Notes: a model not told the origin generated them from the sequence alone. A DNA stretch of 64,000 bases from Thermothelomyces thermophilus ATCC 42464 (GCF_000226095.1 NC_016478.1:2966001-3030000); one strand, 5' to 3'; positions 21,683-34,856 are shown, counted from the stretch's first letter. A program made the numbers and translations.

Positions 21683-23288
21683 CGCGATTGTTTGATTCAG
21701 TTGACAAACTCGGTTTGCCGGCGGGACAGCCCAAACCCCGTCGGGTCGATGGTGGACTGCCGGGTCCAAAAACGCTGATGCTCTGATTCAAGTAAGTGTG
21801 ACTGAAGCCGACTCACTCACTCACGGTTGCGGTTTGCGAGAGTCAGTGTTTGGTATGTCGCTGGAAATATCAATGCACAGAGCAAAGGCTCGGGTGGAAA
21901 TCGGAATTGAGAACCGCAATAGGTTAATACGTAAGTCATTAGTAGAGATGTTGTGATAAAAGCGACGAATGTTCCAGATGCTTTGTCATCTTGGTGGCCA
22001 TTTGAGTGGCTGATGGTGCTAACTAGTAGCAACACAAAAATGCGAGCGAGCGACCATTCACAGATCCAACGCCACCGGCAGCCTTGCCTTTCAGTTCATC
22101 GCTTACAACACCAGAAAATCGTTTGTTTTTGGGAAACGGGATAAAAGTTGCTGCAGACATGAAGGGCCAGGTACTCCGCACAGGTTCGACTGCAGCAGGG
22201 TTTCTCCACTCCGTTTCAATCATGGCATCCACGGATGCCGCGAGTTAAATGGGCGCCAGATGACGTCTTTCATGCCAATAGGCAGAGTGCAAAGCTTCCC
22301 GTGTTAAACTTGACCCACACGTAAATTCTGATTGTTCGTTTCTGATTGTTCTTCGTTCGATGTGGTCCCCAGTGGACGGAGTAACGGATTGCGGAATACA
22401 AGTATTCCGTGAGACCGCGTTACGAAATGAAACAAGGGGTAGATCCGCGCTGCGGTGTTTGAAGAGGTCTGTTCTGCCCGGAAGAGGCAACAGCCCCTCA
22501 AATGGGATTCATCTCGGACCCTGTCGATCAGTTCGAGTGCGGGGCAGCGGGAGTTTGCACCACCAACGGTTTGCTGCGCCTACTGCAGTATAACTAGTAG
22601 TGTATGCATCCATGCACATGCATCTGTTATCGTCCGCATTGATGAGTAGTTCGCTGCAGTCATCTCGTATGTAGCGTAGTGTGCCATGTCGTATATAGCT
22701 CGTCGTCGCCGGCGAAAATCCCAGACTTGGATTGGCTGGTCGTCTCGCCATCCTCGGATCAGTGCGCTTGGCTGGACAAGGCTTACACTAGTTACAGTGT
22801 AGCGCCCCTGCCGTAACGGGCTCTTCGGCAGCTTCTTGGCCAATCTCCCCCTTGTCACAATTGGCCAATCAAGAGAAAAGAATCAGGTCGATTTCGGGGT
22901 ACCCAATGTACGACCGGCGCCGCTAGTCTTGGTTTGGGGACCGCCAACGACCTCACGCGGATTGCCCCTTCGTGTTTCGAGCTTTGCGGCCAAGTACTGT
23001 AAAGGCCCTCTTGCCCTTCTTCTTTCTCGGAACCCCCTCTCCTTCGTGTTCCTCGAGTTTTCCTGTTTTCATTCCTCGACGGTCGCTCCCGTTGGATTCG
23101 AGGAAGGAGTTGCCCTGCGCATTCTTTCTTCGTTTTCTTGTCGCTCCTTTCTTGACATCGTTTTCTTGCTCGATATTTGCGCGTTTCCGCTGCAGCCGAC
23201 ATTCTCTCGCCGAGAGATCACTGCCTTCGCTTAGCATACATACACCGCCTCTTTCCCCATACTGACCACTCCTTCCTGAAAATTCACT
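21683..23288. promoter_or_regulatory. Divergent spacer WLM protease / GH72 gene
   Basis: About 1.6 kb between divergent start codons. A strong CT-rich leader runs from about 23000 to 23285 before the GH72 start. No supported ORF or RNA gene. Confidence 0.4.
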
Positions 23289-24911
23289 ATGCTTGTATGT
23301 CTGGCATTGCGAGTGAGCGTGGCGGCCGTTCTCGGTCGGTCTCGCGCCTTGAACGAACCAGGGCGCTGATATATCTAATTGTCCGCAGATTCACTCGGCG
23401 CTCCTGGCGCTCGGCGCAACCCTCGCCGCAGCTGTCCAGCCCCTCGAGGTTCAGGGCCAGTACTTCGTCAACCCCAAGACGGGCAACCGCTTCCAGATTG
23501 TCGGCGTTGCCTATCAGCCCGGCGGCTCTGCTGGCTACGACAAGGCGGCCGGCCGTGACCCCCTGAGCGACCCCGATATCTGCCTGCGCGATGCCGCCCT
23601 GCTCCAGATCCTCGGCGTCAATACCATCCGCGTCTACAATGTGAATCCCGACGTGAACCATGACGAGTGCGCCAGCATCTTCAACGCCGCCGGCATGTAC
23701 ATGATCCTCGACGTCAACTCGCCCCTGGTGGGCGAGTCCCTGACTAGCTACAACCCCTGGGAGTCGTACTATGCCGCCTATCTCAACCGCACCTTCGCCG
23801 TCGTCGAGGCCTTCAAGGACTATCCCAACACCCTGGCCTTCTTCTCCGGTAACGAGGTCATCAATGACGAGAAGAGCGGCGCTGATGTGCCGCCCTATAT
23901 GCGTGCCGTCACCCGCGACATCAAGAACTACGTCAAGAACCACGCCTCGCGTCCCATCCCGGTCGGCTACTCCGCCGCTGACGTCCGCGACATCCTCTTC
24001 GACACGTTCAACTACTTCGAGTGCTCGCTGGAGGGCGACGATGACGACATGAGCAAGGGCGACATCTTTGCCCTCAACAGCTACAGCTGGTGCGGCGACA
24101 GCAGCTTCAAGAAGGCCAGCTACGACCAGCTCGTCAGCGGCTTCAAGGGCAGCTCTGTCCCCATCTTCTTCTCGGAATATGGCTGCAACACCCCCTCTCC
24201 CCGTATCTTCACCGAGGTCGGCACCATCTACGGCGACCAGATGACGGGCGTCTTCTCGGGCGGCGTCGTCTACGAGTACACCCAGGAGAAGAACAACTAC
24301 GGCCTGGTCTCGATGGAGGACGACGGCTCCGCCCAGCTCAGGAGCGACTACGTCTCGCTCGAGAAGCAGTACAGCAAGCTCGACTTTGCCTCCATCCAGG
24401 GCCAGAAGCCCCCCTCGGACTCGACCAACAAGGCCCCCGTCTGCAGCTCCAAGCTCATCACCACCGATAACTTCAACAACAACTTCACCCTCCCCGTCCC
24501 GCCCCCCGGCGCCCAGAAGATCATTGACGAGGGCGTCAAGCCCGCCCCCAAGGGCAAGCTCGTCGAGATCTCCAACTGGAAGGTCAAGTTCACCGTCAAG
24601 AACCCCGACGGCTCCGTCATCACCAACCTCGCCGTCAAGCCGCTTGAAGACGACGCGATCAACAGTGCGTTTCCTTCCTTCCTGCTCCACTCTCTCGTAA
24701 TTGTCGAGAACCCTAAAACACTAACATTTCCTGCTCACCAGGCCCCGGTACCAACACTGAGGCCGGCACTCAGACCTCCGCTGAGGAGACCACTGGCACC
24801 GACAGCTCGGCGTCCCCCAGCGACACCAACGCCGCCGCCGGGCTGGATGCTCGTGTCCTGCCTGCCGTGGCCATGGGCGCTCTTGCCCTCGCTGCTGCCG
24901 CTGCCTTCTAA
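23289..24911 (+). CDS. GH72 beta-1,3-glucanosyltransferase, GPI-anchored
   Basis: Three exons, 23289..23294, 23389..24664 and 24742..24911, give 483 residues. The signal peptide is MLIHSALLALGATLAAA. A longer first exon (23289..23312, donor GTGAGC) is also in phase and would give MLVCLALR in front. The GH72 barrel carries both catalytic Glu motifs, FFSGNEVIND and PIFFSEYGCN, as well as VNTIRVYNVNP. The C-terminus is Ser/Thr rich and ends in a hydrophobic tail (VLPAVAMGALALAAAAAF), a GPI-anchor signal. No Cys-rich X8/CBM43 module is present, so it is of the short Gas/Gel type. It elongates and branches cell-wall beta-1,3-glucan outside the plasma membrane. Confidence 0.95.
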
Positions 24912-26321
24912 GCTGAGATTGTGCAGCCTTGGTTTGGTCGGCTGGTGGCATACTGACAAAAATATTAGACGTGATAATGGGAGTTTAAGTGTGTGGTATA
25001 ATTCATTGCTGTATTTAGCAAGAGAGCATGCAGTAAGGGGAGAGAAAGAGAGGAAGAGAAAAAGAGAGAGAGAGATAGACGCAGTCTCTGGAAACGACAG
25101 GGCTCTTGCATGTCGTCGTTGGCCTTACTGGGTTGTCTTCCTTTTTCTGCATCATGCCGTTCCGAGTTGGTCATGTTTGATATGATACCACTCTGTTTGT
25201 AATTCTCTATTCGTCGGTTCTTGGATTGCATTTTTTTTTCCGTTTTTTTTTTCCTGTCTGTCTGGCTAGTCGCTATAGACACATATCTACTAAAAACGCG
25301 GAGGCTTGCGGTTTTTGTATGACATTAGGAGATGAGTGTCTTATGATGGGTATGTAGGGACCGATTGCATGCTTCAGAACGCTGCAACTTTGTCAATTCG
25401 TCTCTCCATCTGTTAGTTCCTCCGCCAGTCAACAACATTCCCATCTCCAGGAGCTCGTCCGTGAAAAGAAGCGTTGACTCCTGGCCCGCCGACGCACCAC
25501 AAAGCTGCTCTTGGGGAAAAGAAAAAAAAAGACCACATCCTCACCGCTTTCAGTCCGAATATCCGGGGCTTGCTACTCTCTTTCCTCCTTGTACTCCGTA
25601 CACAGTCTCCTGATCGAAGCGACCTGGCAGATCTCCACCTAGCGTTGCTTCAAGGAAGGCGATCATCATAACCCAGGCGGATTCCAAGGCGGTCAGGTGG
25701 GCTCCGACGTCCGCTCAATGATTATCCCGTCCCCCTTCCGCCGTCCTTTGAAAAAAGAATGAGAGGTGATGTTTTCTCAGGGCCTCCCCAGCACTTGCTG
25801 AGGCAGAGAAAGTGCCTGAAGAGACGGCAGGGATACGGAGAGATCTGTTTGTGTCAAAAGACCTTGCAATGTACAGTACAGAGCAGCTAGGGAATATGAT
25901 CATAACCTATTGTACGTTGGTTCTGGTTGGCTAGAGAGGAAGGAACCTAGTGGGAAGGGGATGGGTGAATACAAAGAGAGGATCTTGTACGGTGATACGG
26001 GGGACGTAATGTCCGTCGGTAAGGACGATAAAGACAATAAACACACAAGATTTAAGTCAACACCGGAATGGTGACTGCCGCAGGAGCACTCGCTGCACCT
26101 GCTGAGATGCCGATTTTTAAGGATTCGGGGTGCATGAAGTTCATAGCCTCTCTCCTTGTCAAAGGGGTAGAAATCACCACCTCAATATTGCGCCGTAGAA
26201 GCAGGTTTTGAACTGTATTATACTGTCTATGGGGAATCTTCTTTCCCGCGCGATAAAAGCCGCCGTATATAATCGTCAAACGGCAATACGAATAAACAAT
26301 TTTACACCTCCGCACCTTCTC
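24912..26321. other. Convergent 3' spacer GH72 gene / ACL2
   Basis: About 1.4 kb with GA-rich and T-rich tracts near 25030-25070 and 25230. It lies between convergent stop codons. No gene seen. Confidence 0.4.
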
Positions 26322-28312
26322 TCAGCCCTTGAATTCCTCCACCGTGTTCTCTTCCCACTTTCCGGGAATGAGGGCCAAGGGAACGATGCCGCTGACGTGC
26401 ATCTCGGGACCAAAAATCTTGGCGTTGAGGCCAAGCTCCTGAGTTGCCGCCTTCATGTTCTTGAGACCCTCCTGGTAGTTAGGACCGGCACGACGGACCC
26501 AGATCTGGACATTGTGCTCATTGAGCGTATTAGCATACTCGCGGAGCGCCTTGATGACGCCCTTGAAGGTGCTGGCAACATTGGTGAAGTTGGCAATGCC
26601 GCCACCAATGAAGAGAACCTTGCCCTTGGGGTGCATTGGCGCCCGGAGCATCAGCTCGAGGACGGTCCTGGTATAGTGGTATGTCTGGGACTCGGTGGGA
26701 GCACCAGAGTACTCGCCGTAGTTGGCCAGCTCGTCGGCAAAACCGGCCGAGGCGATGGCATCAGCGTAGACAACCGACGCACCACCGCCGGCAACGAGGG
26801 TCCAGATCCTCCCGTTGGGGTTCAGGACCGTCAGCTTGAGTGAGGCACCCGTCTTCGCATCAAGCTCGGCAATGTAAGCTTCCTCCTTAGAGAGCTCACG
26901 GCCGAAGGGAGCCGGGAACACAATCGGCGGGCCAGCGTCAATGTTGACGGTGCCGTTATTGGACGCCGGAGCATTGATGCCCAGAGCGGTCGGCGACCTC
27001 GCAATAGCCCACTTCACACCGCACTCGAAATCTGCTGTTTGATCCAGCTTGGCAGCAAGATCGAGGAAATGAACGGACGCAGATGTAGCATCCTCGTTGG
27101 GGATCACAACCAGAGGGTTGATTTCGAGATAAGTGAACTGGCAGTCAACGTAGACGGCGTAGAGGCGGGTGACTGTGAGAAGCGAGATGGTAAGCGGCCG
27201 CACCTATGAAGGGGGGTCTGGAGGAGAACTGACTAAAGTCAACCAGGACATTGTGAATGCCCTTCGGGACGTTCTTCAGGAGAGTGGCAGCAATCTCCTC
27301 ATTTGAGGGATACTGCGTGAGGTCGACGGGGATGAGAAGCTTCTCGGCCTTCGCGTCGACATCACCGACATCGACACCACCCTCGTGGGTGAAAAGAATC
27401 CAGTCGCCCTGATATGATTGTCAGCCGTGTTCTGTGAGTTCGGTCTTGTGTGTATGTGTGTGTATGTGGTTCCGGGTCTGTGGGGGCCGGTCCACATCAC
27501 AATGCGGTTTAGCCTCCGTTCGTCCGTGACGGCTCGGCGGCTTTCCCCAGGCGGAATGTCGGAAACCCCCAGAACAACTCTTGTTTGCACACAGAGTTTT
27601 CCGAGAGTATATAAAGACTCAGCAAACACCCGCCGGTCGAAACGAGGCTTGCAACCTTCTCTCTCACATCACCCATTTTCAGCTCCTTCAGTCTGCCGCC
27701 TTTTCTCGACATCCCCTCGCTTGCTTCAACACGCAAGTGGGGTCTCTTGCTCCGCAAATCATACCGCATCGTGCCAAGAATGGGCTGAACTGAAATTCAA
27801 TACTTACATCGCGAACCGAATTGATCTATTTGAGGCGTTAGCGCAACAAACTTCTTTTGAGAAAGTTCCACCCGCATGGCGCGACTTACGTTGATGTAAT
27901 ACTCGGTGTTGGGGGGATGCGGGACGAAGGGCTCGACCAGGAACTGCCGGAGAACACCCTCTGTGTGCTCGACCTTCTGCACCTTGCCGGCGCGTTCAGC
28001 AATCCACGCCCTCGCCTCAGCCCAGGTCTTGTTCAGGGCGAGCAGGCCGCTCTTGCCACGACGCTTGATGAGCTGATCTGGCTTAGCGACAAACTTGGCG
28101 TCCTGGTGCAGCAGCCAAGGGTACGTGATCTCGGCCTGGTCGAGGACGTCGTTGACGTCCTTGTCCTCGGGAAAGTGGATGGAAGCAAGCCTAGGAGGAG
28201 GGTTGTGTTTGGTCGGGGGCGGGAGCGGGCTAGGCTTGATCACCGGAGAGCGAGTGAGATGGTAGTTGATGATGGCCTTGCCATCAGCCTCGAGGATGCT
28301 CTTCGCAGACAT
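26322..28312 (-). CDS. acl2: ATP-citrate lyase subunit 2 (ATP-grasp subunit)
   Basis: Four exons, 28312..27890, 27825..27808 (18 nt), 27408..27234 and 27172..26322, give 488 residues, the usual length for fungal ACL2. The N-terminal ATP-grasp part includes [19 protein letters not shown] and [18 protein letters not shown]. Across the small exon the protein reads [36 protein letters not shown], as in the family. The C-terminal part includes ICTYLEINP-type [11 protein letters not shown] and [16 protein letters not shown]. With subunit 1 it makes cytosolic acetyl-CoA and oxaloacetate from citrate, CoA and ATP. It is divergent from its partner gene acl1, an arrangement that fits shared control. 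Confidence 0.96.
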
Positions 28313-30128
28313 CTTTTCTGGTGAGTAGGCAACTTTTCCTTTCTGTCCAGTCTTTGAGTTTGGGCGCTTTCTACTGAGACCGTCAGTACGGTCCCAAAAT
28401 CAGTCTTGATCGGTGCCACCAAGTTCGCGGGCAGCCGAGCGCGGAGATTGGAGGATCAGCCTGAATAGCGGTGGTCTTCCCACCTCATGTGAGGGGCAAT
28501 TTACCTTGATGAGAAGTCTCAGAGAGAAGGATAGCAAAGTGTACGCGCGCCCGCGGGAGGGTATCGCAGCACGGAATGGAGGAGAAGGGAGGGAGGAAGA
28601 GGAAATGGATCAGGCGAGAATCTGTCTCAAGATGCAGCTCCCCTGGGGGAAAGACGAGGGCCGAATTCAGAGCTGGGCTTTCTCAAAACGATCGGGGCAG
28701 CAGCTTCTCCAGGGACCGCTCTGTCCCTTGGGTTGGGGGGATGGGCAGAAAAAAGTCCAGGTACCAAGTGGTGCCCGCCCGCCAAAACCATTGGGGTTTC
28801 CCAAGCGGGGCAAGTGCGCTTGGGGCGGTCAAGCGATTTGGGGTACCGGTACCTCCGTATCCACCCCGGCAGGCTGAGCTCGACCCCCGACCACCTGGCA
28901 TTCTCCTAACCCCTCGATGGTGCCCCGCTCCTGCATCTTCGCCGCAAAGATACCCGATTTTAGGAATTACTTTCGATTTGGCGATGCCCGACCAATTCCA
29001 AATTCTAACGCGGGCTTCTCTTGCTTTGCTTTCGCCTTTGGATGCCTTTCCATCCTTCATCTTCTACCGTGCCTACAAGCGTAGCATTGGCCTGTTTAGC
29101 GGACGGAGTCGGGGATCGCCCGGCCACCAAGATGGCTGTGCACCTCGTCAAGAGGGGCGGGATGGAGACTCCCGTTTCTTTCTTTACGAGCTTTCCGCAC
29201 TAGCGCTCGCCATTGGAACCATCCTGCGCGTCAGGCTCCTTGCTGTTGTGTGCCCGACTGTGGGAATACCTCCTTGTCAAGTGGAAGCTGTTCTCGATCT
29301 CGACCGGGGCTCCGCGGCGCCCGAGACTTTCGGGGCATTTCGTGTATCTCCCGGGTGGGAGACGATGGTGCCCCGCACCTAGATCGCCGGTAGTGTACGC
29401 GCGTCTCTAGTGTATGTACGCTAAATGTTACTTTATCTTCTATGTTTTGGCTTGTCCTTGCCAGCCTTTCTTCGCGTTTTTTCTCGTCTTTTCTTTTCTT
29501 TGACAGAGAACTCGCCCAAAGACATGCACTTCCCCAGCGTTGCCGTTGTCCAGGGGACGGCATCTCGGAGCCGTCGCAAATTTTGGATGTCGGAGGTGAA
29601 TCGGACGATATGGTCACCGATGTACCGGTACATCGGGTGCCAAGTGCATTCGGGACCCCACCTTCTGTCAGCGAGGTGGCAGAATAGCTTAAGCCAAGCC
29701 TAATTCGGCGCTGGCCCCGCAGCACATCTCGCCAGGGCGCAAAAGAGTTGGGGAACACCCGACGTTTGTTGGACCGTTGACCTGGCTATCATCCAATTAA
29801 CGGCGAGCAACAACCCTTGGGGATTCCAGCGCAGGAAAGCTCGAGTTCCGGCTCTTCGCCAGGGCGGCTTCACTAACTTCTACGGTTGCGGAGCTCTTGC
29901 GCCTACCCCGAGTGTGGTGCCTTCCCGACGAAACGACAGGGACCGACAAAAACCTCTGCCCCAAAATTACCCCCCGTCTGTCCTCGCAGTCTTCGCATTT
30001 CTGCGAACCCATCATTCTCACTCCGGCTCAGGCTCTTCACGTCGCAAACCTCGTCGCCCTTTTTTTTGCCTTTTCCCTTGATCAGACAATTCCCGGCGAG
30101 AACTTGAGTCGACAACATACAACACAAC
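28313..30128. promoter_or_regulatory. Shared divergent promoter acl2 / acl1
   Basis: The two halves of one enzyme are transcribed away from each other across 1.8 kb. Open frames inside (for example 28576..29382 plus) change character along their length and have no recognisable domain, so I treat the whole as regulatory and leader DNA. Coordinated expression of the subunits is inferred from the layout. Confidence 0.55.
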
Positions 30129-32175
30129 ATGGCCACTCCCACAGATGGCTCCCAGCCGACCGGCACCCTGTCTGCTAATGACAACATCCGCCGATTTGCT
30201 GCTCCCAGCAGGCCGCTGAGCCCTCTTCCCGCCCACGCACTTTTCAACGAGAAGACAAGATGCTTTGTCTACGGTCTGCAGCCCCGTGCTGTGCAGGGCA
30301 TGCTCGACTTCGATTTCATCTGCAAGCGGTCCACGCCGTCGGTTGCCGGCATCATCTACACATTTGGCGGTCAGTTCGTCAGCAAGATGTACTGGGGCAC
30401 CAGCGAGACGCTGCTCCCCGTGTACCAGCAGGTTGACAAGGCCATGGCCAAGCACCCGGACGTTGATGTCGTCGTCAACTTTGCCTCGTCCCGCAGTGTA
30501 TACAGCTCCACCATGGAGCTCATGGAGTACCCGCAAATCAAGACGATTGCCATCATTGCCGAGGGTGTTCCCGAGCGCGTAAGTCTTTGACGAAGATGGC
30601 ATTAGAGAAGCATGCAACCCGCTAATCACACCGCCACAGCGTGCTCGTGAGATCGCACACATTGCGCAGAAGAAGGGAGTCACAATCATCGGCCCCGCCA
30701 CGGTCGGTGGTATCAAGCCCGGCAGCTTCAAGATTGGCAACACTGGTGGCATGATGGATAACATTGTTGCTTCCAAGCTCTACCGCAAGGGCTCTGTTGG
30801 CTACGTCTCCAAGTCTGGCGGCATGTCCAACGAGCTGAACAACATCATCTCGCAGACGACGGACGGCGTCTACGAGGGTGTGGCGATCGGTGGTGACCGG
30901 TACCCCGGCACGACCTTCATCGACCATCTGCTGCGATACCAGGCGGACCCTGAGTGCAAGATCCTCCTTCTTCTCGGAGAGGTCGGCGGTGTTGAGGAAT
31001 ACAAGGTCATCGATGCCGTGAAGCAAGGCCTTATTACCAAGCCGATCGTGGCGTGGGCCATTGGTACTTGCGCGAGCATGTTCAAGACCGAGGTTCAGTT
31101 CGGCCATGCCGGCTCCTTCGCCAACTCGCAGCTCGAGACGGCTGCCATGAAGAACCAAAAGATGCGGGAAGCGGGCTTCCATGTTCCCGACACATTTGAG
31201 GACCTGCCGGCTCTCCTCAAGTCTCTCTACGAGAAGCTCGTCAAGGAGGGCACCATCAAACCCCGACCGGAGCCAGTCGTGCCCAAGATTCCCATCGACT
31301 ACTCGTGGGCCCAAGAGCTCGGCCTCATCCGCAAGCCGGCCGCTTTCATCTCGACGATTTCAGACGACCGTGGCCAGGAGCTTCTCTATGCCGGCATGCC
31401 CATCTCGGACGTGTTCAAGGAGGACATCGGCATCGGTGGTGTCATGTCTCTGCTGTGGTTCCGCCGCCGTTTGCCCGACTATGCCACCAAGTTCCTCGAG
31501 ATGGTGCTTATGCTTACTGCCGACCACGGCCCGGCCGTGTCTGGTGCCATGAACACGATCATCACGACTCGTGCTGGCAAGGATCTTATCTCGGCGTTGG
31601 TGAGCGGTCTGCTTACCATTGGTTCGCGGTTCGGTGGCGCGCTGGACGGCGCTGCTGAGGAGTTCACCAAGGCTTTTGATAGGGGCCTTAGCCCGCGTGA
31701 GTTCGTTGACACAATGCGCAAGCAGAACAAGCTCATTCCGGGTATTGGGCACCGCGTCAAGTCGCGGAACAACCCAGATCTCCGCGTGGAGCTAGTCAAG
31801 GAGTACGTCAAAGCCAAGTTCCCGAGCCATAAGATGCTCGACTACGCGCTGGCCGTCGAGACGGTGACGACGTCGAAGAAGGACAACCTTATCCTGAACG
31901 TGGACGGTTGCGTTGCCGTCTGCTTCGTCGACCTCCTGCGCAACTGTGGTGCCTTCAGCACGGAAGAAGCCGAGGACTACCTGAGCATGGGCGTGCTCAA
32001 CGGACTCTTCGTGCTGGGCCGCAGCATTGGTCTGATTGCTCATTACCTCGACCAGAAGCGGCTGCGCACCGGCCTGTATCGCCACCCGTGGGATGATATT
32101 ACGTACATCCTGCCGAGCTTGCAATCGGGCAAGCCGGGTAGCGAGGGACGTGTGGAGGTCCAGATGCAAAAGTAG
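30129..32175 (+). CDS. acl1: ATP-citrate lyase subunit 1 (catalytic CoA-ligase/citrate-synthase-like subunit)
   Basis: Two exons, 30129..30578 and 30640..32175, give 661 residues. The CoA-binding region shows [17 protein letters not shown] and [14 protein letters not shown]. The catalytic phospho-His motif is [10 protein letters not shown]. The C-terminal citrate-synthase-like domain shows [47 protein letters not shown] and [10 protein letters not shown]. It forms the active lyase with subunit 2 in the cytosol and supplies acetyl-CoA for lipids and histone acetylation. The intron has GTAAGT/CACAG borders and phase 0. Confidence 0.97.
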
Positions 32176-33493
32176 GCTCGTTCTTAGGCAAGTTAGACGT
32201 ACGTTTTCCCACGACATATTTGGGACAGGCCCCGCAACATGGGATTTGTCATGTTTTCCTCTCGCGGAGTCACTGAGGAGTGGCTCTTGATGGCTCGGCT
32301 TGTGGAGGGTCGGACAAGCCCGGATTAGTTTAGGAATTTTTAATAAACAAAATGACCGAAATTCGGTGTCCGACGTAATGCGCTGGGTGGTAGGTGCAAT
32401 CTCAAATATTTTTTTTCCCTCTACGGAGCGCAAGTCATTCCAAATTCGCGCGGAAGCACGACCTATTCCAAATCAGCTCGGAGAGGGGAAGGTGAGATAC
32501 TCGGGATGTACAGTACTTCATACGGGCGTGTGTATCTGAGGTGCCTTAATAAGGCAAGTCCGTAGGCGGGAGGTACTGTACCAATTCGCTAGCCAAGGCC
32601 TGGCCGGTGCTGCGAGACGAGATGATGCCGTGTGGATAAGGTCCGTCTTTTGCTCTACTATCAAAGGATAACATGCCATCTGAGGGGTTTTCGACTCGTA
32701 GACTGCGTGACCTCTGCACAGGCAAGATGTGCCCGATTATTTCCCCCACTTTTCCGAGCTACGGACCTCGATGTACGGACTACTGTACGCAGTACTTGCC
32801 TTCGGTGTTAGAGATGTTTTTAATGCCCGTGGCGCGGGGCTGACGAAGGAATTCGGGGAATTTACTCGGTAGCGAGGACGATGATAAGCTGACGAGGCTG
32901 ATAAACGCCCGCCCCACATTTAGTTCCCCGGAGCGGTCTTGCCTGGCAAAATTTGAGCGCACCTCGCATCGCGCGGAGCGTGCACCACCTGTTGCCGGGC
33001 CGAATGAATTTCTCGCGTCGACGTCGTCTCTAGCTAGTTGGAGGAGGAGCTCCCTTACTACCCTAGCAGTCATCGCTGTGGCCTGATTGCCAGACTCTCG
33101 GTTGAGATCGGGTCTTTGCGCAAATGTGAGTTTTCGGCTGTTGTGAGCTTGCGAGGTCGGAGGTTGACGGGGCGCTAATTTCTCTGCTCAGACTTGGGAA
33201 AGGATTCTTGTCCCTCTGTGTGCATCCCCCCGGCGATACTACACAAGGAGGGGGAGAGACGCAGCCGAGGTTTCAATAGTCTCATCTTGCTCGATTTGCA
33301 ATTTGCACACGCGCGTGCCAACCTACCCGCCTCCGAAGCCCAACTCCCTGAGTCTCTCGGGGACAATTCAGGCCCGACTGATACGATCAGCACCGAGCCA
33401 GGCACCCTCTCTCCCCACAAGGCACCAGGGTAACAACATCAAGAAGGAAGAAAGAAAAAAAAGGAGGAGGAACAAGAAAAAGCTAGGGGAACA
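32176..33493. other. Spacer acl1 / mrpl33
   Basis: About 1.3 kb, somewhat AT-richer than the genes. It contains short palindromes around 32775 but no ORF or RNA gene I can support. Confidence 0.4.
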
Positions 33494-33811
33494 ATGTCCT
33501 ACTTCCGCATAACCCTCCACCGCTCCGCCATCGGCCTGCCCAAGCGCACGCGCGGCGTGCTCGCCGCCCTGGGCCTGCACCGCCGGGGCCAGATCGTGTT
33601 TCACCCGGTCAGCGCCCAGTTCGCGGGCATGATCATGAAGGTCAAGGAGCTGGTCAAGGTCGAGGAGGTCGACCGGGCGCTGAGCAAGCGCGAGGTGCAC
33701 GAGCAGCGGCGGCCGGACCCCGGCTTCTGGGTCGAGAGCGTCGGCGCCTTCCAGCGCCAGCGCCAGCTGCTCGAGGGCAGCAGCGCCGAGGAGGGCGAGG
33801 TCAGGTTATGA
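33494..33811 (+). CDS. mrpl33: Mitochondrial large-subunit ribosomal protein uL30m
   Basis: A single exon of 105 residues. [56 protein letters not shown] is the L30/MRPL33 fold with its RSAIGLP start. It is a structural protein of the mitochondrial 54S subunit. It lacks a cleavable presequence, as is common for this protein. The leader is AG-rich with good start context (ACAATGT). The yeast homologue is shorter (about 86 residues); the extra length is C-terminal ([20 protein letters not shown]). Confidence 0.93.
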   Translation: MSYFRITLHRSAIGLPKRTRGVLAALGLHRRGQIVFHPVSAQFAGMIMKVKELVKVEEVDRALSKREVHEQRRPDPGFWVESVGAFQRQRQLLEGSSAEEGEVRL

Positions 33812-34856
33812 GGAGGAGGAGTCAGGAGTTAGGATTAGGTAGGGGGAGCGTGACTGATCTTGTCGCTTTTTGTTTTGAGTGCCGGATGGGGCTGGGGTGA
33901 TGGCCTACAAGGAGAGAGAGAGGGAGGAGGGAGGGAGAGAAAGTCCGCGGCACCAGCGAGAGGGATGGATCCTTGCTCCCCAGGAAAGGAAAAAGGGGGA
34001 TTGAGCGCGGGATGGTGGTTGATAATAGAGGGGAAGCAGGTGTCACAGTTGCTAGACGTGCCAGATATTTTGGCCTTGTACTTCTGTAGAATATTGTATG
34101 ATGCAAACAGCGTTCAAGTTGATTGACAAACCAAGGCGCGTGTTGCGAGAGTCATCGTGCAAACAGTCACGGCACACACAAGTTACCAGGTGTTTTATAT
34201 ACCACTCATTGAGTTGCCCAGAGATGATTCCCGATTCCGCTCCCACATTACCGACCTGGATAGAGAAAAAGAGAACCTATGTATACTGAATACAAGCCCT
34301 TCATCGTGACCAAACCACATCGCACATCTGTCCCGCCAGCACTTTCGCTCTGTGCCTCAAATCAGATAGACACAGCCAGTCGACAGCCTGACGAGGGGCA
34401 GACACACCAACTCCAGCAGATTCTGCCCGTTTCCCGGCGACAGAGACAGAAGCGCGGCCTAGCTGCGCCGACGCACCAGACAAAAAGCCCAATGGTAGAC
34501 TCCTCCGCCATGGAGTCGCAGACGCTCTGTGTGCGAAGCTCGGGGAACAAATACATCTCCGATCGTCGACCAACGTGGGACTCCCGGATCCCCAGAGAGA
34601 CTCCTCCCGTGTGCGGCTCCCTCACGATGGCATAAGAATTGACCGACTGGGGTTATGTTCCCTGACAGATCGAGCAATCAAAGGCACGTGGGGATGTATG
34701 CCCAAATTGAAAGAACGATCCAGAGCCAGTGGCGATGCCAGGATCGAAGCATCACTCCCGCGCCGTCCTGCCAAAGAGGGATGAGAGAGACAGAACAGAC
34801 TGATAGACGGACGATACATTCCTCCGTCCGTTATCCACTCAAAATTGATGTGTCGT
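33812..34856. other. Convergent 3' spacer mrpl33 / eaf3
   Basis: About 1 kb between convergent genes, with a GA-rich patch near 33910-33945. No gene seen. Confidence 0.4.

Noticed and set aside
20699-21778. 359-codon plus-strand ORF opposite the WLM protease
   Set aside because: Shadow ORF with no domain; the minus strand has the HELAH metalloprotease.
23287-24690. 467-codon ORF on the minus strand opposite the GH72 gene
   Set aside because: Long only because of strong GC bias at third positions; the sense strand encodes an intact GH72 enzyme.
28576-29382. 268-codon ORF in the acl2/acl1 spacer
   Set aside because: Composition drifts along its length, it has no recognisable domain, and it lies in a divergent promoter; kept as regulatory DNA only.
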